A stretch of DNA of 36,071 nt from positions 1 to 36,071 of the forward strand of contig JACPQL010000025.1 of NCBI GenBank assembly GCA_016190445.1, given 5' to 3'. The notes under the pieces are model-generated. The model was not told where the DNA came from. It did no database searches and saw nothing but the letters and a program-made list of their open reading frames with translations. This stretch comes from Chloroflexota bacterium. GTDB taxonomy: Bacteria > Chloroflexota > Dehalococcoidia > Lucifugimonadales > JACPQL01. This document shows, piece after piece, positions 30,300-36,071 of this stretch. Positions within the stretch are counted from its first letter, which is position 1, and each line of letters begins with the position of its first letter. The translations under genes were made by a program, and so were the position numbers.

Positions 30300-30356
30300 T
30301 TACTTGGACGGCTTGCCAGGCTTGCCAGGCTTACCAGGCTTGCTCTTGAGAGCCAT
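30300..30356 (-). CDS. Micro-ORF, 18-residue KPG-repeat peptide
   Basis: The frame encodes MALKSKPGKPGKPGKPSK-stop, a tripled Lys-Pro-Gly repeat. AAGGGGGAA lies about eight bases before the ATG. The same frame is open upstream to 30770, but the upstream part is the shadow of the 30377-30733 gene and reads as low-complexity Arg/Ser/Gly. It lies 20 bases after that gene's stop and 55 bases before the other micro-ORF on the same strand, so a single transcript is likely. Confidence 0.45.
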   Translation of the reverse strand: MALKSKPGKPGKPGKPSK

Positions 30357-30376
30357 GTAGGCGTTCCCCCTTTCGT

Positions 30377-30733
30377 TTAGGATTGATAGTGGGCTGTCAT
30401 GCCCGGTGGGAGAACGTGACGGTAGACTGGACTTGCTCTGAGAGGTCGCCGGTCTACAAGAACAACAGAGCCGTCCTTCTCGATGTGCCCCTCGAAAAGA
30501 ACGGCCTTTCTCTGCCGGGCCAGGCCTTCGTAACTCCGACTGGCCCTCCCCCCATTGGGAATAAGTGCAAGGTCGTAAAGGCGTATCGCGCGTACTGGCC
30601 TGCCGCCAAACCGGGTGTTTTTCCCCAGGCAAAGCATCCTGCCAATGTCCTGGGGACCTAAGTGAAAACGGGACACCAGAACCTCGCCTACCTCTACCGG
30701 GACCAACCGGCGGCTCGATCTCCGCCAGAACAA
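30377..30733 (-). CDS. Hypothetical protein, 118 residues
   Basis: I do not recognise this protein. Its reading frame has a well-mixed amino-acid composition (GEVLVSRFHLGPQDIGRML, AIRLYDLALIPNGGRASR, KAVLFEGHIEKDGSVVLVDR), with predicted beta-strands near the end (AVLFEGHI, GSVVLVDRR) and many Arg residues. The TTG at 30733 has AAGGAGG nine bases upstream; an internal GTG at codon 20 with GAGG upstream is possible. It heads a run of two micro-ORFs on the same strand and is divergent from the winged-helix regulator. Confidence 0.55.
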   Translation of the reverse strand: MFWRRSSRRLVPVEVGEVLVSRFHLGPQDIGRMLCLGKNTRFGGRPVRAIRLYDLALIPNGGRASRSYEGLARQRKAVLFEGHIEKDGSVVLVDRRPLRASPVYRHVLPPGMTAHYQS

Positions 30734-30830
30734 CTTTCAGCGCCTCCTTGCGCCAGTAAACACAAGGCAATGCCTTGGTCCCTCTCCTCCCCCAAATTGG
30801 ACTCGACCTTCCCCCTGGTGCATGCTATAC

Positions 30831-30851
30831 TTGACACGTGCCTTTCGTGTC
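30831..30851. promoter_or_regulatory. TTGACA box and GACACG/CGTGTC inverted repeat
   Basis: A consensus TTGACA (30831-30836) overlaps the 19-base inverted repeat GACACG-tgccttt-CGTGTC (30833-30851). It lies 55-75 bases before the winged-helix regulator and about 100 bases before the divergent 118-residue gene. No good -10 is seen at 17 bases (GAAAAA). The palindrome is a plausible operator for the regulator. Confidence 0.5.
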
Positions 30852-30905
30852 CCGAAAAACTTAGCACATGTCGGCGGCATTGTCAATAGGCGCAAGGAGA
30901 CCATT

Positions 30906-31223
30906 ATGGCAAACTGGGGCTTCGTTACCAACCACGGGGCTGTCCTCGCGCTCATCTCAGAGCACCGGCAGATCACCGCACGGGAGATCGCTCTCCGCCT
31001 CGGCATCACAGAGCGATCGGTGCACCGCATCATCGCCGACCTGGAGCGTGAGGGGTATATCCAAAGGGAAAGGGTCGGCAGGTTCAACTGGTACGAGGTG
31101 AACTCTGACCTGCCCCTGCGCCATCCGGAGATGAGAGATATAGCGGTAGGCAAGCTGTTGGACGCGCTTCTGCCTGGCGGCGTCGGGGACGAACTGCTCG
31201 CTGCTGAAGAGAGCAGCGCCTAG
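30906..31223 (+). CDS. Winged helix-turn-helix transcriptional regulator
   Basis: A 105-residue regulator. The winged-helix core is clear: WGFVTNHGAVLALISEHRQI, ITAREIALRLGITERSVHRI (helix-turn-helix) and LEREGYIQRERVGRFNWYEV (wing). Similar short regulators with the 'TNHxxVLxxI...RDIAxxxGITERxxxRIxxDL' layout are common in Chloroflexota and Actinobacteria. The frame opens earlier, but ATG 30906 has AAGGAG upstream. It faces the divergent 118-residue gene and its micro-ORFs across a palindromic site, so it probably controls both. Confidence 0.88.
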   Translation: MANWGFVTNHGAVLALISEHRQITAREIALRLGITERSVHRIIADLEREGYIQRERVGRFNWYEVNSDLPLRHPEMRDIAVGKLLDALLPGGVGDELLAAEESSA

Positions 31224-31517
31224 CAGCCACCTGGAATAGCTTGTAGCCAGAGAATGGTTTCCTCTGTGTTCTGTCGGGTTGCCCGCTGGTGGGTGGCGAG
31301 CGGGTGAGTTTCTCTAGCATCTCTGGACCCCCTGCTCGTAAGCCGCCGACACTCCCATGCTATAATCCCGGAGGAATGCTTCATGCCCCGATGGCATCGG
31401 GGCATCAGGAAGGATGAAGACGGGCCTTTCCTGCCCCTTCCCCCGCAAGCGGGGGAAGGCGGGGATGGGGGTGAGAACCCGCCTTGGTCCTCCCCCGCAG
31501 ACTGGGGAGGAAGGGGC
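31224..31517. other. Leader region of pcrA with extended -10 and repeats
   Basis: TGCTATAAT (31358-31366) is a perfect extended -10 element. After it lie CGATGCCATCGGGG-type and CCTTCCCCCGCAAGCGGGGGAAGG hairpins (about 31383-31511), similar to intergenic repeats elsewhere, and then GGAGG before the ATG. The reading frame stays open from 31383, but those 45 codons look like translated repeat. No separate gene is supported. Confidence 0.55.
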
Positions 31518-33734
31518 ATGCCCGGCATTCTCAGGGTAATGACCGTCTCTTCAGATGTCCTCCAGGGCCTAAACCCCGCCCAGCGGCAGGCGGTGGAACA
31601 CATCCAGGGCCCGCTGCTCATCGTGGCAGGCCCCGGTAGCGGCAAGACCAGGGTCATCGCCCACCGCATCGCCTACCTGGTGCGGGTGTGCGGCGTAAGC
31701 CCCCACCACGTGTGCGCCGTCACCTTCACCAATCGGGCAGCGCGGGAGCTGCGCGAGCGCCTGGACCGTCTGCTGGGCACCAGGGCCCAGGCCCTCACCG
31801 CCGGCACGTTCCACGCCTTCTGCGCTCGCGTCCTCCGGCGGGACGGGGTGCACATCGGCCTGGAAAGCGACTTCAACATCTACGACGACGAGGACCAGCG
31901 CGAGCTTCTGAAGAGGGCCATGGAGGAGCTGGAGTTGGACCCGCGCCGGTTCCCTCCGACAGCTATCCTCTCCTCTATCTCCAATGCCAAGAGCCAGCTC
32001 ATTGACCCCGAAGGCTACCTGGCCAGAGGCCGCAGCTATTTCGACGAGATCGTCCAGCGCGTCTACCAACGGTACCAGGAGCTTCTGGCCCGCCACAAGG
32101 CCGTGGACTTCGATGACCTGCTGATGCGGGTTGTGGAGCTCTTCCGGCGCGCGCCCCCTGTGCTCCACCGCTACCAGGAGCGGTACGTTCACCTGCTGAT
32201 TGACGAGTTCCAGGACACCAACGTGGCCCAGTACCACCTGGCCCGGCTGCTGGCGGGCAAGTACAAGAACATCTGCGTGGTGGGAGACCCGGACCAGTCC
32301 ATCTACTCCTGGCGCAACGCCGACCTGCGCAACATCCTCAGCTTCCAGAAGGACTACCCCGACGCGAGGATGGTGAACCTGGACCAGAACTACCGGTCCA
32401 CCAAGACCATCCTGGATGCGGCCCGGCACCTCATATCGGTGAACAAGCAGCGGCTGGACAACAACCTGTGGACGCAGAATACCCAGGGAGTGCCCATTGT
32501 GGTGGCAGAGGCCTACACCCCGGAGGAGGAGGCCCAGCTTGTGCTCCAAGAGGTGCAGGAGCTACGCCAGAAGGGGCGCCGCCTGCGGGACTGCGCCGTA
32601 ATGTACCGGGTCAACGCCCAGTCGCGCGCCTTTGAGGAGGCGTGCCTCCGCTACGGCATAGCATACAAGCTGGTGGGCGGGGTCCGCTTCTACCAGCGCC
32701 GCGAGGTCAAGGACATCCTGGCCTACCTGCGGGTCATCCTGAACCCCTACGACGAGGTGAGCCTGCTTCGCATCATCAACACCCCAACCCGCGGCATCGG
32801 CCAGCGCACCGTGGACGACCTGGCCCGATGGGCCCGCGGCCTGGCCATACCGCTCTATGCCGCCATCCAGGCCATGGCCGACGAGCGGGAAAGGGGCACA
32901 CCCCCCACCCACCCGCTGGGGAGCAGGCAGGCCCAGGCCCTGCTCACCTTCCTCCATCTGCTGAACGGCCTCATGGAGGCCAGCCAATCCCTGACCCCGG
33001 TGGAGTTGCTGGACCTGGTGGTGGAGCGCACCGGCTACCAGAAGCACCTCCGGGAGTCGAGCGACCCGCAGACGGAGGAGCGGTTGGAGAACGTGCGCGA
33101 GCTGCGGGCCGTGGCCCAGGAGTACCCGGGCTCAGGCGCCGACGCCCTGCGCGACCTCCTTGAGAACAGCGCGCTCATGACGGACCAGGACACCCTGGAC
33201 ACCGATCAGGAGCAGGACTACCTGACGCTGATCACATTGCACCAGGCCAAGGGGCTGGAGTTCCCCGTGGTGTTCATGGCGGGCATGGAGGACGGCCTTC
33301 TCCCCCACATCCGCTCCTTCGACGACCCGGGCCAGATGGAGGAGGAGAGGCGCCTCTGCTACGTGGGTATGACCCGGGCCAAGGAGCGCCTGTACCTGAC
33401 GCGGGCCTTTCGGCGCAACCTGATGGGCGCCACCCAGGCAGGCCTCCCCTCTCGCTTCCTCCAGGACATCCCCTCCCACCTGGTGGCCGGGCTCACCCGC
33501 GCCGCCGAACGAGCCGCCCCTGACCGCTGGGACACCCCCTCGTCCACAACGGCCACGGCGCCTTCGCCTCCACCCTTCAAGGCAGGGGAGAAGGTGCGCC
33601 ACGGCGCCTTTGGCGAGGGGATTGTGGTGAGCTGCGCCCCGTCTCGGGGCGACTTCGAGGTGACAGTGGCCTTCAAGGGACAGGCCGGAGTCAAGCGCCT
33701 GCTCCACAGCCTGGCAAAGCTGGAGAGGACGTAG
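31518..33734 (+). CDS. pcrA: ATP-dependent DNA helicase, UvrD/PcrA family
   Basis: A 738-residue superfamily 1A 3'-5' helicase for DNA repair and conflict resolution. All motifs are visible: Q-motif LNPAQRQAVEH, Walker A VAGPGSGKTRVIAHRIAYLV, motif Ia VTFTNRAARELRERL, motif II LLIDEFQDTNVAQYHL, motif III VVGDPDQSIYSWRNAD, motif IV NYRSTKTIL, motif V LITLHQAKGLEFPVVF and motif VI RRLCYVGMTRAKERLYL. The C-terminus has the Tudor-like RNA-polymerase-contact segment FKAGEKVRHGAFGEGIVV. ATG 31518 with GGAGG is preferred over the frame start at 31383; ATG 31539 is a further option. Confidence 0.95.
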   Translation: MPGILRVMTVSSDVLQGLNPAQRQAVEHIQGPLLIVAGPGSGKTRVIAHRIAYLVRVCGVSPHHVCAVTFTNRAARELRERLDRLLGTRAQALTAGTFHAFCARVLRRDGVHIGLESDFNIYDDEDQRELLKRAMEELELDPRRFPPTAILSSISNAKSQLIDPEGYLARGRSYFDEIVQRVYQRYQELLARHKAVDFDDLLMRVVELFRRAPPVLHRYQERYVHLLIDEFQDTNVAQYHLARLLAGKYKNICVVGDPDQSIYSWRNADLRNILSFQKDYPDARMVNLDQNYRSTKTILDAARHLISVNKQRLDNNLWTQNTQGVPIVVAEAYTPEEEAQLVLQEVQELRQKGRRLRDCAVMYRVNAQSRAFEEACLRYGIAYKLVGGVRFYQRREVKDILAYLRVILNPYDEVSLLRIINTPTRGIGQRTVDDLARWARGLAIPLYAAIQAMADERERGTPPTHPLGSRQAQALLTFLHLLNGLMEASQSLTPVELLDLVVERTGYQKHLRESSDPQTEERLENVRELRAVAQEYPGSGADALRDLLENSALMTDQDTLDTDQEQDYLTLITLHQAKGLEFPVVFMAGMEDGLLPHIRSFDDPGQMEEERRLCYVGMTRAKERLYLTRAFRRNLMGATQAGLPSRFLQDIPSHLVAGLTRAAERAAPDRWDTPSSTTATAPSPPPFKAGEKVRHGAFGEGIVVSCAPSRGDFEVTVAFKGQAGVKRLLHSLAKLERT

Positions 33735-34023
33735 AGGCCATTCGGCTTAGCCGACATCATCGGGGTACAGGGGGCAAAGCCCTGGAGCTTGCCCTGAGCG
33801 CAGCCGAAGGGCCGGGGGAACTGGGGGTGTCCCCCAGGCGGGCAATGCCCGCTGCCGCGCTCCACGGAACGGCTACACGTTTGTGCCGATACTTGCGCTG
33901 GAGAGCGTGGGTGCAGGGGGCAAAGCCCCGCCGGGGGTTCGGGGGTGTCCCCCGAACTTTTTCCCTTCCCCCTTCTCCCTTGGCAAGGGAGAAGGGGATC
34001 AAGGGGATGAGGGTTGCCTGCCC
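33735..34023. repeat. Repeat mosaic, 289 bases
   Basis: The segment 33771-33918 is the uninterrupted partner of the block at 25201-25397. It has CTGGGGGTGTCCCCCAG at about 33822-33836 exactly where the other copy carries a 42-base insertion. It is followed by GGGGGTTCGGGGGTGTCCCCCGAAC and CTCCCTTGGCAAGGGAG (near 33976-33992). No gene is supported. Confidence 0.8.
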
Positions 34024-34695
34024 CTAGCTCTTGACCTCCACGGCGCCAAAGAGGGCCAGGCCGCGCACCACCAGATGGGGCTGGTCCTGATTGGGCGGCG
34101 ACTCCTTCCGCTTGTCGCTGGTGCCACCGAACAGCGGAAACACGTCCAGGCGCACCCCCCACTCCTGAGGCACCCGTAGCTCCACGCCCCCAAACACGCA
34201 GGTCACGTCCATCACCGCGGGAGGCTCCTTCACCTGCGCCTCCCTGAGGTCCAGGTCCACCCCGCCAAAGGCAGCCGTGATCTGGCACCCCTTGAAGTCG
34301 CCCGATGTGACCTTGCGTTCGGCCCCGCCGAAGGCGACCAGTATGTTGAGGATGCCGCCAGCCTCGCCAGCGCGTCCGGCACGCCGGCCCAGGGGGCCTT
34401 GAAGCAGAACGAACAGCCCCACCAGGATGATGGCCAGGGGCCACCAGGTGCCCAGTATGCCCAGCACGGCCAGTTGCACCAGGGCCGCCACGCCTATTAT
34501 TACCAGCGGGCCGCCCACCTGCCGGAAGCCGGCGCTCACCAGTGCCCACAGCCCGAAGAGGATGAAAACAGAAGGTATCCACCGCGCCATGGTGCCGATG
34601 CCCAGGCCACCCAGGCTGCCCACCAGGAGCAGAATGCCGACCACGATGACAATCAGGCCAAGAAACACCCTGCCCCCAATGCCTCTTGTGTCCAT
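34024..34695 (-). CDS. LiaF/DUF5668-type membrane protein
   Basis: A 223-residue protein with an N-terminal block of about four membrane helices (residues 8-100: VFLGLIVIVVGILLLVG, WIPSVFILFGLWALVS, LVIIGVAALVQLAVL, WWPLAIILVGLFVLLQ). A soluble C-terminal beta-repeat domain follows with FGG repeats (VAFGGAERKV, AAFGGVDLDLREAQV, CVFGGVELRVP, PLFGGTSDKR), matching the cell-wall-active antibiotic response/LiaF C-terminal domain. In Firmicutes LiaF modulates the LiaSR envelope-stress system; no such kinase pair is adjacent here. The ATG has GGGGAGGTG upstream. Confidence 0.85.
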   Translation of the reverse strand: MDTRGIGGRVFLGLIVIVVGILLLVGSLGGLGIGTMARWIPSVFILFGLWALVSAGFRQVGGPLVIIGVAALVQLAVLGILGTWWPLAIILVGLFVLLQGPLGRRAGRAGEAGGILNILVAFGGAERKVTSGDFKGCQITAAFGGVDLDLREAQVKEPPAVMDVTCVFGGVELRVPQEWGVRLDVFPLFGGTSDKRKESPPNQDQPHLVVRGLALFGAVEVKS

Positions 34696-34732
34696 CTGGC
34701 ACCTCCCCAGCGACGGCTGTCCTCGCGCCCGC

Positions 34733-35932
34733 CTACCAGGCCTGCCGAAGCACCTCCACCAGCTCGCCCGCGTGGCGCACCTTACGGGCGTTGGTGCGAA
34801 GGAAGAAGTCCTCCATGGCGTCCTGGGCTATGGCCTCCAGGTCGGCCTCCGGCACCCCGAGGTCCCTCAGCCGCGTCGGCGCGCCTGTTCGCCGGAGGAA
34901 GTCGGTGACGGCCTGGGCCGAGGCATCCGCAGCATCCAGGTCGCTCATCCCGTCCCTTCTGGCCCCCAGGGCTGCCGCCAGCCGCGACTGCCCGGCAGTC
35001 AGGGCCTCCCGGTTGAAACGCATCCCCGGCGCCAGCAAGACGGACGTGGCGGAGCCCTGGTCAATGTGCTCGTAGCGCGTCTGGAGCTGGTGGGCGAGGC
35101 CCGTCGTGACGCCCCCTCCGGCACCTGCTGCGGCATCGGCGGCCCGATTGCTCAGCACCGCCGCCGTCGCCAACTGGAGTCGCACCTCCGGGTCCTGGGG
35201 CCGCTCCGATAGCTGGGGCATGTAGGCGAGCAACAGCTCCAGCGCCTCCCGCAGGTCACCGTGGCCCAGGGCGTTCAGATTGGGCTGCTGGAACGCACTG
35301 ACTACCCCACAGAATGTGGTGGAAGACGTGCTGCGGCACAGCAACGTTGGGGCGGTCAGCAGCGCTTCGGAATCCAGGAACACGGCTATGGGGCGGGCCT
35401 TGGGGTCGAATAGCTCCAGCCGGTGTCGGCGCACCGGGTCCATGACCGCAGCGCCCGCCCTGTTGGCCGCGGTGGTAGGTGTGGTCAACACAGCAACGTT
35501 GGGAAGCTTGGGCTTGTCCAGCCGGGGGCTCACCGGCGGCTTTCCCGGCGGGTACTTGGTGCACAGCTCGTGGGCGGAGCCCCCCTCAGCCAGCAGGATG
35601 GTGATGGCCCGGGCCGTGACCACCGCGCTCCCTCCCCCGACGGCAACAATCAGGTCAGCCTGAGCGGCCCTGGCCGCCTCGACGCCACTATCCACCTCGG
35701 GCAGCGGCGACTCCTTCTTGACGCCGTCGAAGGCCCCAGCATACAGGTCCCCGAGGACCGTACGCACCCGCTCCAGCAGGTTGGTGCGGTGGGCAACGCT
35801 CTGGCCGCAGACCACGAAGGCCCGCCGGGCCCTCGCCCGCTGCACCTCCCTGGGGAGTTGGGATAGGACGTCTGCCCCGGCGTAAACGCGGGCCGGGGAA
35901 CCTGCATACCGGAAGGACGTGGCCAGCTCCAT
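34733..35932 (-). CDS. Iron-containing alcohol dehydrogenase family protein, metal site lost
   Basis: A 399-residue group III (iron-type) dehydrogenase fold, nearest in look to maleylacetate-reductase-like members. The nucleotide-binding signature VAVGGGSAVVTARAI and PNVAVLTTPTTAANRAGAAVM are recognisable, and the helical C-terminal domain is full length. The metal-ligand Asp/His pair (DALTHA in active members) falls in STTFCGVVSAFQQPN with neither residue. One later His remains in GLAHQL, while the last (PHG in others) is Gln in EHIDQGSATS. Iron or zinc binding is doubtful. ATG 35932 with AGGAGG is preferred over a frame starting at 36046. Confidence 0.82.
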   Translation of the reverse strand: MELATSFRYAGSPARVYAGADVLSQLPREVQRARARRAFVVCGQSVAHRTNLLERVRTVLGDLYAGAFDGVKKESPLPEVDSGVEAARAAQADLIVAVGGGSAVVTARAITILLAEGGSAHELCTKYPPGKPPVSPRLDKPKLPNVAVLTTPTTAANRAGAAVMDPVRRHRLELFDPKARPIAVFLDSEALLTAPTLLCRSTSSTTFCGVVSAFQQPNLNALGHGDLREALELLLAYMPQLSERPQDPEVRLQLATAAVLSNRAADAAAGAGGGVTTGLAHQLQTRYEHIDQGSATSVLLAPGMRFNREALTAGQSRLAAALGARRDGMSDLDAADASAQAVTDFLRRTGAPTRLRDLGVPEADLEAIAQDAMEDFFLRTNARKVRHAGELVEVLRQAW

Positions 35933-35939
35933 GACAGAC

Positions 35940-36071
35940 CTCCTAGCAGGGTGATGAAAAACTCCTTCGACAATCCCCCTGTCCCCCTTCCTGGCCAGGA
36001 AGGGGGTGAAAATTGTATCTGGGGGACACCCCCAGACCCCCGCCAAAGGGGCTTCGCCCCTCTGGACACCC
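35940..36071. repeat. Repeat modules at window end
   Basis: TAGCAGGGTGATGAAAAACTCCTT matches in inverse the tail of the 25201-25500 block. It is followed by the intact CCCCCTTCCTGG / CCAGGAAGGGGG hairpin (about 35983-36006) and the gggggacacccccagaccccc string seen near 20500. No gene is supported. Confidence 0.7.

Noticed and set aside
30303-30345. CRISPR-like short tandem repeat (TTGCCAGGC units)
   Set aside because: The 9-base units are directly adjacent with no spacers and translate in phase as KPG repeats, so this is a coding repeat.

Overview
The window is a GC-rich, gene-dense stretch of bacterial chromosome. The mix of class III CoA-transferase, crotonase, LLM flavin oxidoreductase, MmgE/PrpD, tricarballylate-dehydrogenase-like flavoprotein, a small winged-helix regulator and many intergenic palindromic repeats fits a Chloroflexota lineage, probably Dehalococcoidia or a SAR202-like relative. 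That placement is inferred from gene content; there is no rRNA gene here to test it. No complete rRNA, tRNA, CRISPR array or transposase gene was seen.

Layout. 1-2.2 kb (minus): a Cys-type CcmE heme chaperone, endonuclease III and a histidine phosphatase. 2.4-6.4 kb (plus): two tandem near-duplicate zinc-type dehydrogenases, an HpcH/HpaI aldolase and a LuxR-type regulator with a degenerate receiver. 6.9-8.3 kb: an ACT-malic enzyme of lower GC. 8.3-12.5 kb: CoA-transferase and crotonase (minus) divergent from a gamma-glutamyltransferase and a VOC protein (plus). 12.7-14.2 kb: a second degenerate-receiver LuxR regulator, an HU-like protein and a small basic/acidic protein. 14.3-15.6 kb: an MmgE/PrpD protein.

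15.6-18.8 kb looks like an acquired island. It holds a DUF433/DUF5615 toxin-antitoxin-like pair bracketed by two copies of a PrpD 3' end, each followed by a tRNA T-arm-like sequence. Next come a frameshifted ParA ATPase with an unknown partner (visibly lower GC) and a RelE/RHH toxin-antitoxin pair.

18.9-27.5 kb (mostly minus): a TcuA-like flavoprotein, an LsrF-like aldolase/thiolase, an LLM oxidoreductase coupled to a methylenetetrahydrofolate reductase, a coiled-coil protein (plus), a small membrane protein, a YhhQ queuosine-precursor transporter, an aquaporin and a transaldolase. 27.7-30.0 kb (plus): MarC, then a polyamine operon of S-adenosylmethionine decarboxylase and an aminopropyltransferase that looks like thermospermine synthase (ACL5 type). 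30.1-31.2 kb: a compact locus with two Lys/Pro/Gly-rich micro-ORFs and a 118-residue unknown protein on the minus strand, divergent from a winged-helix regulator with a palindromic operator-like site between them. 31.5-36 kb: a PcrA/UvrD helicase, a LiaF-like membrane protein and an iron-type alcohol dehydrogenase that has lost its metal ligands.

Three themes stand out. Several enzymes keep the fold but lack canonical catalytic or metal residues (both zinc-type ADHs, the crotonase, the iron ADH, both receivers). The intergenic spacers are mosaics of palindromic repeats, and two spacers show one repeat inserted inside another. The micro-ORF locus at 30.1-30.9 kb is the best candidate for an undescribed system.
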